Shown in pieces: positions 12,183 through 23,479 of a stretch of 64,000 nucleotides of DNA. Within the stretch, counting starts at the first letter, position 1; each line of letters starts with the position of its first letter. This DNA comes from Sordariomycetes sp. S80-01Y (taxonomy: Eukaryota; Ascomycota; Sordariomycetes). Under the pieces are notes generated by a model. The model was not told the DNA's origin and ran no database searches. It worked only from the letters and a program-made list of their open reading frames with translations. The DNA lies in NCBI GenBank assembly GCA_037042185.1, contig JAXQJY010000026.1, forward strand, positions 2,106,827-2,170,826, given 5' to 3'. The position numbers and the translations under genes were made by a program.

Positions 12183-14422
12183 GGGAAAGAAAGACCCAGG
12201 CAACCCTCGCATAAACCGTTCTGACTAGATGATGGTGATCAGTCCACGAGCGAGCTCCCTACCTTTCAATGCAAAGCGCACAAAATCTTCAACTGATACC
12301 CATTGCAACTCACAATAGGCATAGTGGAAGCGTAAGATACACGAGAGAGTGCTATGTCTGCCATGATAGTGGCAATAGCGGTTGATTATGCCAGAGTTAG
12401 GGGATAGACTCGTCAGAGACTGGGTTTCACATGGTCCTACTTACATGCGGCCAGACATGCGACGTGATAAATCCGTAGGGCACTGATCACAGTCCCAGTG
12501 GCTCGGCGAGACCAGGCAGCAAATGCTCATTTGTTCAGCCTCGCGTTACTAGGCAATGCCCCCGCCCCCCAAGAGGCTATGGGCTGTCGCTCCTCTTTGC
12601 AGCCGTAGCCCGTGGACTCGTTCTCTCCTTCTCTTCGCTTTTTGCCTCACAGTTTGACAAGGGTCAAATCAATCCTCATTTCAGGGGTTCTTTGAGACTA
12701 TACCAGCCGTGCCATGGCCATTCATAGTTCTGTAACCCTAAGATTAGAGGTATGTAATTGAGTTGGTCAATAATTTCATGGTGTTATATCGCGGTGGCGG
12801 CTGATAGATCTAGCGAGCTTGAGAAGCGAAGCTTCGTCGCAGCTACGTTCGAGATTGATGGATGGGCTTTCGGAAGTTTATTTCCTAGGGCTGCGTTTCA
12901 ATCTGGGAGGCCTGCTTTATTGCAGCATCCGGATGCCACGGTTGAGAAAGGGCAGCCTAAAGCCGCACTTTAAGAATTAGAGTAGGGTATCGAGAGTTCG
13001 ATAGAATGCCTTAACCTTCGGTGGCAGCCGGCTGGCAGGGAGGACCACTGGCAATGGAATGATGTGGACAGGCTCAGGATAAGACAGAGTAGCTGGAATG
13101 CTTTGTATCTCTATCAACAAGACCTCTTGAATCATAAGCGTCCTCTTGAATCATAAGCGTATCCCATTTGCAAAGACGTGGCTCCAGTAATGCCAAGTAA
13201 GACTGTACAAGATGGCCAGACGCTGGCATATATTTATCTCCTCTAACAGCGGGTTCGCGATCGTGAGGGCGTTTGGGGGCAATTTTGGTGCGAGGATATC
13301 CCTGAACCAAACATTATCGCGCCTGCGTGGCCCTATCTGAAACGGAAAACTGTGATGAAAGGTACACCACAGAGCCGACCAGGGCTATCGCTGCGTGGTA
13401 GGCTGTTGGGAGAGAAGCGTCGAGAAGCAATGCGAAGGTAGGTTGAACGCATCCGGAGGCATATGCAAGAAGTCATCAGATTAGAGGGTGAACATGACAA
13501 TTAAGAGAAAGGGTTGTAATAACTAAAAGTTTACAGGGCGCTTCCTCTTTGCTCGCTAGCGTAATTTTAGTCTGGGCAGAAGCTTTTGAAGCTGAGCCCG
13601 TGGCACGAGCTTCATGTATTAGGAGGTCCGCAGGCTTTGCCACCAATCCTGTTTTCATCATTAGAGTTGTTTACATTACCCAGTGGTGGTGGGTATAAGA
13701 ATTGGTTGTTCGTTTTGAAATGCGGAGTCTCCTCTAGTTGAAATCTGTGGATGGTTGCATCTAGGACTTTCAAACTAGCAATCTGAATTGCAAGGGGTAG
13801 GGTGATCCTTGAACTTGTCAACCAGTGGTCTCTAGGCCCATTAATTGGACCCGCCAGATTCGGGGCCCCAGTGCTGCAACAATCCCGCGGGGTCCGCTAC
13901 CACCCACGGTAATCGATTGATGTGATTATGAATCACCGTGGCGCTGCGGATTCCGCCTCAGAAGTCCGATAGTCCGCAACAGCGCATCAAAGGTTCCCAT
14001 AAGGCCTTCAGGAATTACGTGTCGAAAGGGGAAGGGGCCGGGTTGTTACGTGTATGCTAGGAGTTCATTCTCCGTCTCATCCATGGACGGCCAACAAATT
14101 ACATCATGGCGTTTATGAGCGACCAAATCATTGTTGATTCGGAACTCATTACGAACTGATATTCTAGATGTGTTGCTTACGAATCATCGTCGGCCTATGG
14201 TGCAACGACAAAGGAGCCTGTAGCGGTCCAACCATTACACCGACCTTGCTATGAAAGAGCTGTTCTTGAAATGCCATTTTGTCAACTCTGGCAGTTTACG
14301 CACTTGATCAACTACATAAAGCTGTGGTTCTCCAGCCCATCCAACTGGTTCGAGGCCAATCCAGCACCTTGCAATTCGAATATTGAAATAATCTCGTGCG
14401 CTCTCGATCCAAGAAAAGAAAA
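12183..14422. other. Gene-poor gap with no recognised coding sequence
   Basis: About 2.2 kb without a recognisable gene. It contains an exact 19-base tandem duplication at 13123-13160 (listed separately). A pyrimidine-rich stretch (12540-12650) with a long C run shows nothing coding. Short ORFs in all frames lack domain resemblance. Confidence 0.5.
13123..13160. repeat. Exact tandem duplication of a 19-base unit
   Basis: The 19 bases cctcttgaatcataagcgt occur twice back to back (13123-13141 and 13142-13160) with no mismatch. This looks like a recent slippage or repair duplication in non-coding DNA. No function is implied. Confidence 0.9.
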
Positions 14423-15646
14423 ATGTCCAAGAAAATCATCACCATCGTGGGTGTGACAGGTACTCAAGTATGAATGGGCCTCATATTATGAACGCTTGGC
14501 AGAACTTGGAAAACTGATCGGCAACAGGGTTCCTCCGTTGCCAATGTCTTCATTGAGGCCGGAGGCTGGCACATCCGCGGCCTCACCCGCGACCCAAGCA
14601 AGCCCTCGAGTCGTTCTTGGGCTGACAGGGGGGTCGAACTTGTCAAGGCCGATATCAACGATGCCGCGTCTGTGAAAGAAGCTTTCGCGGGGTCGAACGT
14701 CATTTTTGGCGTCACCGACTTCTGGGGTGCCACCGGCGATCCCGAAATACAGAAGCTCGCAGCCTCGACTAACCGGTCGATAACCGAAGTCGCCTACGAA
14801 GCAGAAATTCAACAGGCTCGCAATATTGCAGATGCCGCAAATGCTACTATTCAGACTCTTGACCGCTTCGTCTTCTCGGTTCTCTCGCACTCCAAGAAAT
14901 GGAGCCAAGGAAAGATCACCCACAATCTACATTTCGATGCGAAGTGGGAGGGTGCTGAATATCTCAAAGCCACCCATCCGGCACTAGACAAGAAGACCTC
15001 ATACCTGCAGGTTGGGCTTTACATGACTAATTGGAAGGGCCTCGGCTTGCTTCGGCCATCTAAGGTAACATCTATACCCTTACGGATGCACGAATGAGTC
15101 TACTTCAGAGCGGGCAAAAGCTGACCTGGTGAAAGCAACCTGATGGCACTTTCGTGATGAGCGCTCCAATGGACGGCGACGCGCCGATTCCAATGGTGGA
15201 GGCGGGCCGGGATACCGGTATGTGTACTCCAGTCTTTTATCCCGACCTTAAGTGGCTAAGACTAGGCTGAATAGGTAAATTTGCGAAGGCTCTCCTACAG
15301 GTTGAGCCGGGAAAGAATCTACTCGGCTATGGAAGCTTTATAGGCTGGAATGAATTTGCGGCTTTGTGGGGAAAGGTGCATGGAGTGACGTGTCACTTCA
15401 GGCGCGTTGATCGCAAAGTCCTTGAGGACGCCATCCCCAATGGCATTGGAGAGGAGCTGGCTGATATGCTTCAGTATATTGAGGAGTTTGGGTACGATGG
15501 GCGCGATCCAACTGTCGTTCACCCAAAAGACGTAAGTACTTCTCAACAAGAACTGCAGCCCGTTCTAACGCACACCATAGCTTGGCGTGGATATCCCAGT
15601 GTATACCGCAGAGGAGTATATCAAGGGAGAGGATTGGAATAATTGA
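14423..15646 (+). CDS. NmrA-like family protein (PF05368 type)
   Basis: Five exons (14423-14467, 14528-15064, 15136-15217, 15275-15531, 15581-15646) give 328 residues. The N-terminus KKIITIVGVTGTQGSSVANV is the classic NmrA dinucleotide loop. It is followed by GLTRDPSKPSSR, GVELVKADINDAASVKEAF and NVIFGVTDFWG, and the protein ends PVYTAEEYIKGEDWNN. NmrA-like proteins bind NAD(P) and act either as redox-responsive regulators (NmrA binds the GATA factor AreA) or as reductases such as HSCARG-type sensors. The catalytic Tyr-x-x-x-Lys of true SDRs is not expected in this family. It is only distantly related to the two genes at 9.3-12.2 kb. All five exons join in phase with consensus donors. The third acceptor, GAAAG at 15135, is the weakest. 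Confidence 0.87.
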
Positions 15647-16359
15647 GAAACACTTCAAGGTGGTCCCAGATGGGTTGAATAGTTGAGAATTCCCGAGGGT
15701 TTGGAAGGCCGAGAGGTGGTGCTGCCATCCATAGGCCCAGCCATGTATGACTAGGGCCACGGCCGGCTTTGTCGTCCCAGGTTACTCAGCTACCCTGTAC
15801 CCTAGTCTGTCCAGGAAGCCCCAGCCGTAACAGTGGTCTCTTATATTACACTAAGAATGTTTACTGCAATTTATTACTGAGTACCAAGTCTGATTTAATC
15901 TGTATCATTTCCCTAATCTTCATTAGTTGATGATGAACATGAGGATCAGCAAGGCACTGTTGGTGACGAGTAAAGTAATGCTACCTCACGCTGCGGGTCG
16001 CGGACGCGGCTTGGCTTCCAAACGGTGCAGACCAGATCATCATCACAGCGCATACGGAGATGAGGAGCATCGGTGGCAGTGAAAAATGCACCGAGAAGGG
16101 AAATAGACCCCATTACTGGAATAGTTCTCGAACGCTGCTAGAAAAGTCCCGCAGCTTCGTTGGGCGTGTCCGTGCCCATTCATGCGCTGGAGCACTACAT
16201 ACCCCGCATTCCGTGAACTCAGCCAGATGGGCCTCGTCCAAAATGGCGACCTCTAAGGAGTTGCGGTTCCTCACTTTGCAGATATGAATTCACGATCCCG
16301 AGACCACGTCCAACCTTCATCTCCTTCCAGAAGTTTCATAAACTCCTATCACCTCCATC
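15647..16359. other. Intergenic region upstream of the GH32 gene
   Basis: No gene is seen. The first 250 bases are the 3' flank of the NmrA-like gene. The remainder is the putative promoter of the glycoside hydrolase at 16360, with a C/T-rich stretch just before the ATG (about 16310-16359), as is common in fungal promoters. Confidence 0.45.
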
Positions 16360-18066
16360 ATGGTAAATCTCAATCTTCGTTCCCTAGTTCTATGGCTTTG
16401 CGGAACTGATGCGGTGTTTATACAGGACTACACCGAGCCCTATCGTCCTCAGTATCACTTTTCTCCTGCCAAGAACTGGATGAATGACCCGAACGGCTTG
16501 GTTTATTACAATGATACCTATCACCTATATTACCAGTGCAATCCGGGGGGGATGATGTGGGGAGCCATGTCCTGGGGCCATGCAACCAGCTCAGATCTTA
16601 TCCATTGGGAGCATCAGCCAATGGCACTTCGCGCCCGCGGCTACCCGAATGAAATCACGGAGATGTACTTCTCCGGCACCGTCGTTGTTGACGCCAATAA
16701 CACCAGCGGCTTTGGTGTGGATGGCAAAGTACCCCTGGTTGCCATCTACACTTCTTATGTGAGGAGCAAAACCTTTTTTTCTGGTCGGGTGAGGATAAAA
16801 TTGACCGATTTTCTTGATTAGTACCCAATGGCCCAGAAATTGCCAAGTGGAAAGTCCGTCGAGGCAAATCAACAAGCACAGTCAGTTGCGTATAGCCTTG
16901 ACGGAGGTATGACTTGGACTACACATGACAGTGCCAATCCTGTCATCCTCAGTCCTCCAGAACAGTATGCAGACCAGATACTGGAGTTCCGCGACCCCGC
17001 TGTGTTCTGGCACGACGTCAGCCACAGGTGGGTTTCAGTACTTTCACTGGCCAAGCTCCACAAGCTGCTCATCTACACATCCACCAATCTCAAAGACTGG
17101 AAGCATGTTAGTGAGTTCGGCCCAGTAAACGCTGTGGATGGCGTGTGGGAATGTCCCAGTATCTTCCCGCTTCCTCTGGATAAAGGCGGCGATTTGAAGT
17201 GGGTCGCTCAGATTGGCCTCAACCCTGGGGGACCACCTGGAACCCCCGGGTCTGGAACACAGTATATTGTTGGAGACTTCGACGGCGAAACCTTCACACC
17301 CGATCCCGAGAGCGTGAAGCAGACTAACTGGCTAGACTGGGGACCCGACTTCTATGCAGCCCTTAGCTTTAGCGGACTCCCGGTTGACAAACGCATCGAC
17401 ATTGCATGGATGAACAACTGGAAGTATGGCATGGTGACTCCCACAGATTCCTGGCGGAGCTCCTGCTCGATCCCGCGGAAACTATCACTCAACACCATCA
17501 ATGGCACGGCAACCTTGGTACAAGAGCCGATCTTGGAGAAGAAAGAGAGCCAATACAGCCGTTGGGACTCCATACCAGACGGTACTACAAAACTCAACTT
17601 TACTGGAAAGACGTTAGATGCTACTCTTACCTTTTCAGAGTCACATTCAGTAGAATTTGGCGTTATTTTACGAGCGACACCAGACTTAAGCCAGCAGACA
17701 CGAGTTGGTTACGACTTTGCAAAGAATGAACTCTTCGTCGACCGGACTGCTTCAGGAGAATCTGGGTTCGATGACACCTTCGCAGACGTGTACTACGCGC
17801 CGCTGGCTTCTGTGGATGGCAATGTCACAATGCGAATTCTTGTTGACTGGTCTTCTATCGAAGTATTTGGGGGAGCAGGGGAAGTTACCCTCACCGCGCA
17901 AATTTTCCCGAGCGCTGGTGCCGTAGACGTTCATCTCTTCTCGACCAATGGGAGTACCAGAAATGTTGAAATGATGGTGCATCAGGTTAAATCGGCGTGG
18001 AGTGAAGAGAAGGGCTCGGGGCATGCTGGAAAAAGCGACCCGCTGGCGAGCCGCATAGATAAATGA
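16360..18066 (+). CDS. Glycoside hydrolase family 32 (invertase / exo-inulinase / fructanase type)
   Basis: Two coding exons, 16360-16758 and 16822-18066, give 547 residues. All three GH32 catalytic signatures are intact: WMNDPNG with the nucleophile Asp43, the transition-state-stabilising EFRDP with Asp191, and WECPS with the acid/base Glu243. The C-terminal half (from about residue 370) is the usual beta-sandwich, ending in [19 protein letters not shown]. The enzyme should release terminal fructose from sucrose, inulin or levan; the exact preference cannot be read. Start and location are uncertain. The first 22 residues form only a weak signal peptide. The bases right after the ATG (GTAAAT ... 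TATACAG, 16363-16423) look like an intron, and removing it would leave a start of [13 protein letters not shown] with no signal, implying an intracellular enzyme. Confidence 0.93.
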
Positions 18067-20099
18067 ACCAAAGCGCGGACGCGGACATGGACGGACGACT
18101 AAACCCAATATTTTTCATGCGAAAACTCCATCGAGGTCCGTCCTGTGCTTTCGCAGCCTATTGACAGGCAATAGTGAGAGCATGCATCCGGCCAGAGGAA
18201 TATATCTTACTCCTTACCCTAGAGAGTGGCTATGTAGGGAGGGGAGGTCGGCTTAGTTCGAACTTGCTTATACGTAAGGATCTAGTTATAACCAGACCTT
18301 AACAAAACACGAATTCTTTCCTCCTGCTGTTGTAACGAAGAGGGAAGTATGAACTGCTTCAGAAGACTTTACCAAGACTTTCCGTGCTCTTTCTTCTCAA
18401 GAAGATGAGAGAGTGTTTCATTGTCTTTGATTGTTGGACTGGAGTCGTGGGGTTGGAGACTGATATATATACCGGTGGACAACGTTCATGATCGAGGACG
18501 AGGAGTTTCACGCGCTATCGTCTCGTTTGTCGACACTTTAGGGAGCAAATCCCTTCTCGTAGGCCGATTCTCACCTTAGCGCTCAGGGACATCAAAAGGC
18601 TGCCGCAGAATGGTAATTTCTTTCTCGATATTACGCAGAAACTCTACCTCTTAGAGTTCCATGATGTCTTAGGAAAGACTTTCCTCTTCCTCTTCGCCGT
18701 GGGATCACCATACCAGGGCCATCTCAATTTTCGACATCAGCTGCGTGCGGGACATACGAGTCAATTCTAATTTAAGGCATATCAATGCAATATCCTACGA
18801 TGTTCTGGATCTGCACGTCATGCGCAGCATATCTTGCATATGGCCTTTACTTGGTGTCCCAATAGATCCAGATAGTCAGTTAGTTAAGGGGTATATGATG
18901 AAATACCACAAATCGGCATGTAGTTGGTACGCTCTACCAAATACACGCAAGGGGCCGCCAAATTCAAAGCAGAAAGCAGAAGTGGCTCAAGATATGTCAG
19001 CAGGTCTTTGAGAGTGCTTCTTATGCCCACAGCATGAAGCTTGCAGTTGGGCTGCTAGAAGAGCTTGTGAAGGGTTGTTTAGGGATCGATAAGAATATTC
19101 ATTCCTCGATTCCAAACCTTGTTGCATACTGGTAGCCTGGACCAATCTGCTCTTGTTTTGGGTCTGTAGATCCTCGTCTTTGACTTACCCTAGCCTGCTT
19201 CCGCACCGCAGATGAAGGGTCTTCTTCTCTTGGCTCTGTGCCATTTTCCAAAGCTAACATCAACGGCCAGCCGATGCATGATCTGCTCACGAGACTACTC
19301 ACGAGACTTCTCGCACTCGATGGTGACGCCAGGTTTTCTCATGCGTCCGAACCTTTGCCTTTGTTGAGGAAGACGTGGCCGTCATCATTTCCACTGAGCC
19401 AGAGATTCTAGTGAGCTCTGGGGTGTTGCAAGACATCGGGGCCCGGAAGTAGGGACGATGGAACTGGGGGTCACGTGTTGGGCTTCCTTCGTGATGCTCA
19501 CGTTGGTCTTCCAAGGAATTCCCCGTTTCCGTCACTTGTTCGGCGCGCGAATTCGAAGACTCTTGACAATGACATCTTGCTCACAGCAGCAGTGAAGGGA
19601 TGAGTTGTGGAGCGGCCACTAGGTAGCACCAACGAGAGTTCGGGCAGTTGGAGGGTAAGTAGGGGTGCCGGCCGTGGCCTGAGGTCTGGGGTGCCGTAGG
19701 GAAACTCCTTCTGTGACGACCTGTAGTATGGATTAGGTATGGAGCCAAATTGTTCCACTTTTGAAAGTGAGAATGTGGGGATTCTGGGGAAAACCGGAGT
19801 GTAGGTGAGATGCGGGGGTGGCAATTATGAATTTACCCCCAATTTACGGTATATCTGCCGGACATGACCGGCCTATTTGACGGGCTATCTATAGTACGGA
19901 GTACGCGTCTCGGAATATAACCGGGTAGAGATACGTCCGAAAACCCGATGCGGGAACCCCCTTTTGGAAGGGTGATGTCTGATATATAAGTCGTAAGAGG
20001 GCACATCTATTGAACGTAGGATGGCAATGCAATCATATATGTTGACTTGATAATTCGCCCCAGTTCACCGGATACCACGCCGCGATATCGGTCATCATC
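18067..20099. other. Gene-poor gap of 2 kb between two glycoside hydrolase genes
   Basis: No recognisable gene. Several short ORFs at 19099-19824 on the minus strand have no domain and alternate frames. A direct duplication of ctcacgagact occurs near 19287-19310. The last 250 bases are presumably the promoter of the GH5 gene. Confidence 0.45.
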
Positions 20100-21152
20100 A
20101 TGTCCGTTGCCCTTTTTACCCAACGTGCGGCATCCGATGCCAGCTCCGGCGGCCGCCGCCTCCTGACCAGCGTGCTGGCTGTATTGGTAGCTGCACCGTT
20201 AGTCAGCGCTGCCACCAGCGATTTCCGAGGTGTCAACTGGGCTGTCCTCGGAGACAATTTTGTGGAAGGTCCCCTTGTCCTTGACGGTTTGGACGAATCT
20301 GACGACTATAACACCGTCCGAGCTAAGGCCGACGCCGTTTACGCCGGCTTTGAGGATAACCTCGCCATTAACACGATCCGATTACCAGTTAACACACATA
20401 CCGTCAGCTCGGCCTGGTGGGATGTTTATTCCGGCGTGATCGATTCTGCCACTGATCGCGGGCTCAAGGCCATCCTGGGTTACTGGGAGGATGGTGCGGC
20501 ATCGGGAGGTCGGGTTAACGATATGGATGCCTGGAACGCCATGTGGGATACCGTGACAGATCAGTATGGTAGCAATAGCCTGGTCCACTTCGAGCCCATG
20601 AACGAACCGCACGGGTACAGTGCCACCGAGTGGACCGACATGGCTGCCGCCTGGGTCGCTAGACACTCGTCGGTTCCGAAAGAACGGATCCTGGTGGGCG
20701 GCACTGGCTACTCCCAGGACGCTAAGCCCGTGTGTGCCGATAGCCGTCTCGACGGGACCTTGTTGTCCTACCACATCTACACCTTTTTCTACGATGAGAA
20801 GAGCTATGACGGCTGGGTTCAGACCTTCCGAGACGGCCTGGGTGACTGTGCTTCCCGGGCGATCACAACCGAGTTCGGCGCGCCGATGGATAGCGGCCTC
20901 GACTACAGCAATGCTGAGAGCCCGGATAACTTTGTCCAGTATTTGCGCGCCGTGACTGACTCCATGCGTGAACTCAACATTGGCTCAACCTACTGGCCGG
21001 GAATCGGCGGGAAGATCACCGAAGGCCAAAACGACGATTGGTACTCGATCCAGAAGCTCCAGGGCAGTGGTACTAGCCTGACCCTGACCACCCCTAACCC
21101 CTCAGGTGTCGACCGCCTCTGGCACGGCTGGGGCTTCGACAGCGCTGAGTAG
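20100..21152 (+). CDS. Secreted glycoside hydrolase family 5 (cellulase-superfamily) enzyme
   Basis: A single exon of 350 residues. The N-terminus has an RR-containing positively charged segment, then LLTSVLAVLVAAPLVSA, a clear signal peptide cleaving near residue 37. The (beta/alpha)8 GH5 landmarks are FRGVNWA near 42, NTIRLPVNTH near 91, the acid/base in HFEPMNEPHG (Glu169), SYHIYTFF with the conserved His/Tyr near 223, the nucleophile in ITTEFGAPM (Glu258), and STYWPGIGG near the end. It should hydrolyse a beta-linked glucan or mannan outside the cell; the subfamily and substrate are not readable. The gene is intronless and clearly richer in G+C than its flanks. Its leader resembles actinobacterial secreted enzymes, so ancient transfer from bacteria is possible but unproven. 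Confidence 0.87.
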   Translation: MSVALFTQRAASDASSGGRRLLTSVLAVLVAAPLVSAATSDFRGVNWAVLGDNFVEGPLVLDGLDESDDYNTVRAKADAVYAGFEDNLAINTIRLPVNTHTVSSAWWDVYSGVIDSATDRGLKAILGYWEDGAASGGRVNDMDAWNAMWDTVTDQYGSNSLVHFEPMNEPHGYSATEWTDMAAAWVARHSSVPKERILVGGTGYSQDAKPVCADSRLDGTLLSYHIYTFFYDEKSYDGWVQTFRDGLGDCASRAITTEFGAPMDSGLDYSNAESPDNFVQYLRAVTDSMRELNIGSTYWPGIGGKITEGQNDDWYSIQKLQGSGTSLTLTTPNPSGVDRLWHGWGFDSAE

Positions 21153-21816
21153 AAGCCGGCGGATGGTCATGCGGGCGTTCGAGAAAGTATGCGGGTTGAT
21201 CTAGTGGGACTGGAATCGACATTATACATGGCGATGCGTTCTCCACAGAATATGGAACATATCGGAGACATATCAAAGTCTTAGCAACAATTCTGCTCTA
21301 GCATTGAAAGAGAACCTTATATCCACGAGTACATTTCACACCGCCGTAGCAGCGGGAAGCTCTCCCTGTGATGGTGCTCAGTACGCTCTTCTATTTCTAT
21401 AGTCGTGAAAATGTACCTAATTGGTCATCTCGATATCAAACTAGAACTTTTAGTATCCCGGCAGATGACCTATTCAAGCTAGCGTCGTCTAAAACCTGGA
21501 AAGTAGAATATTAAAGGCTAATGGGCTCCTTCTTCTTAGGTACCTCTATGCCCTTAGATAGTTAAGAAATAGAGATCCAGGGTGCACTGTAGACGTATGC
21601 TAGATATAGAGTAGGGTTCGTTTCTTACGCTGGTCCACTTTTTCTTTCACTTTCCTGGACCGCTTTTCCGTTGTATCTCGGTCCAATATGTCTATAAGCC
21701 AAGGAAAGAAGAAAGGTAGTTATACAATGCAATCTAGCCTTAATATGGCCTCATTTATAGATACTGTAACTCCTGGTTATTTTAAAGAGCGCGAATGAAG
21801 TTCAAGATAGGTTTAA
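21153..21816. other. Convergent intergenic region
   Basis: Lies between the 3' ends of the GH5 gene and the SDR gene. It is AT-rich from about 21400 and has no coding potential. It presumably holds both polyadenylation regions. Confidence 0.5.
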
Positions 21817-22809
21817 CTATATATACGCCTGAATAACCCTCTGCGTATGCGATCTGACCTTTTCTGCGGCATCTCTGCGGAGTCCAAGCATCGTCTCGTC
21901 GTTCAAAACACACTCACACTTCTGATTAACTAGGAACACCCCGTTTCCGTGCTTTCCCTCGGATACACCTTTCTCCGAGCCCCAAGTGGTACCACGACCG
22001 CCATACATAGCGCTGGTGCTTACAAACAGATGTCTGTCGCCAGATTCTTCCACACTCATACTCATGAACCGAATAAGTGGCTCTGAAATTGGCCAGACGA
22101 TGCGCGCCAGTATCGACCCCGAATCCGCTCCTCTTTGGTGGTTCCCGGTCTTGACCCATCCAGGAAAAGAGTGCACGAATGTGACGTCCGGATAGGCAGC
22201 TGAAAATGCCTCCAATGTCAAAGTACCCATAGCTGCATAGTGGCCCTGAGCTTTGAAGCCGCTAAAGTTACCGGGCTCCTTGAGGTCCAAATCCTCCAAG
22301 GGTATCGTTGGCGACTCAAGTCCTCCAGCCAGAACGCTAACGACCCTCCCAATCATCGACTTGGACAAAAGGGGAAGCAGAAGCTGGATGAAAACAACCC
22401 TCGAATAGAACTCAAGACTCTGCGTGACTTCAATGCCTTCAGATGTTTCTTTGCGTTCGCCGAACGGGGCGTAGCCAGCAGACATGAACAACAAGTCCAC
22501 GCGCGACTCTTTCTTGGCAATGTCTTTGCAGACCCTGGTGGCTTCGGCGAGGAGCGAGACTTCGGCTTCCGTCCAGATGACCTCTGCCCTTGGATTGAAG
22601 ACGCGCAGCTCCCTCATAAAAGCTCTCATGGGCTCTTGAGATGACTTGCGGCCTACAAGATAGATCCTTGACCTTGCACCTGTGGCAGCCAAAGCCCTGA
22701 TAGTAGCCCTGCCGATACCAGAGGTGCCGCCGACAAACACTGCCGTGAAATTCTTCTCGATAGAACGAAGAAGCGCGTTAGAGGCCTGGACGGCTTCGTG
22801 GGTCACCAT
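21817..22809 (-). CDS. Short-chain dehydrogenase/reductase-like protein
   Basis: Single exon, 330 residues from the ATG at 22809 (MVTHEAVQASNALL). The frame is open to an upstream ATG at 22908, but those 33 residues look like leader sequence. The cofactor loop is AVFVGGTSGIGRATI (TGxxxGIG type), followed by YLVGRKS and LLFMSAGYAPFG (the NAG position). The catalytic region has VVSVLAGG for the Ser and HYAAMGTLTLEAF for the Tyr. The usual Lys four residues after Tyr is replaced by Gly. Fungal members with a VHSFPGWVKTG segment commonly lack this Lys, so catalysis may be altered or absent. The gene is divergent from the Zn2Cys6 gene at 23480, a typical regulator-target pairing. The substrate is unknown. 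Confidence 0.85.
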   Translation of the reverse strand: MVTHEAVQASNALLRSIEKNFTAVFVGGTSGIGRATIRALAATGARSRIYLVGRKSSQEPMRAFMRELRVFNPRAEVIWTEAEVSLLAEATRVCKDIAKKESRVDLLFMSAGYAPFGERKETSEGIEVTQSLEFYSRVVFIQLLLPLLSKSMIGRVVSVLAGGLESPTIPLEDLDLKEPGNFSGFKAQGHYAAMGTLTLEAFSAAYPDVTFVHSFPGWVKTGNHQRGADSGSILARIVWPISEPLIRFMSMSVEESGDRHLFVSTSAMYGGRGTTWGSEKGVSEGKHGNGVFLVNQKCECVLNDETMLGLRRDAAEKVRSHTQRVIQAYI

Positions 22810-23479
22810 TGTGATTGATTGACGAGAAGTGGTGGGTGATAATTGTGAGTTTTCGAGGTGATGTTCAATATGTGAAGTATCTGAGGGACATGTAACTGGC
22901 AAAGTCATGGTTCTTTATATTCTCGGTCAATTGTTAGCATGAAAAACCGTTTTGGTACCTCACTCATTACGATGACCAGACTTCTTGAGGTCAAGCCCAT
23001 AATTTTGAAGGCAAACTTAGAGGATGGCCAATCATAAGTAACTGAGTCCGACAATTAGTTTAGCTTGAGCGGATAGTAGGCACAGCCGCCACTCGAACGA
23101 CATCAAGCTGATGAGTGCTCAAGGCCATGTCAAGATCATCCCGGGAAGCAAGCGTCATCTTTCGGAATGAAAAGAGACACATGGACGGCCCGAGACCTTT
23201 AACTCCGTTTCCTGCGGGCGATAAGTCCTTTGGTGCATTTTCAATGGAGCACCCACCAATCACGAGTCGCTCGCTCCGAACAGAGGATTAGCGTGCTTCC
23301 AAGCATGGAGAGCTTGATCTGAATGAAACTCCACAGCGTGTTCATATTTCCAGTCGCCTACACGCCTACGTCTACGACCCGTCAGCATCCAAGTCAACAG
23401 CAGCTTCTTTGGTGTACTCGCATCGTATGACAATATCGGCAACGTTTCCGTCCAGCTCCACGAACCTGCGCACATCGTC
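22810..23479. promoter_or_regulatory. Divergent promoter between SDR and Zn2Cys6 regulator
   Basis: A 670-base region separates the two start codons, so both genes must be controlled from it. On the minus strand an AT-rich segment (about 22905-22925) lies 100 bases upstream of the SDR ATG. No defined operator can be named. Confidence 0.4.
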
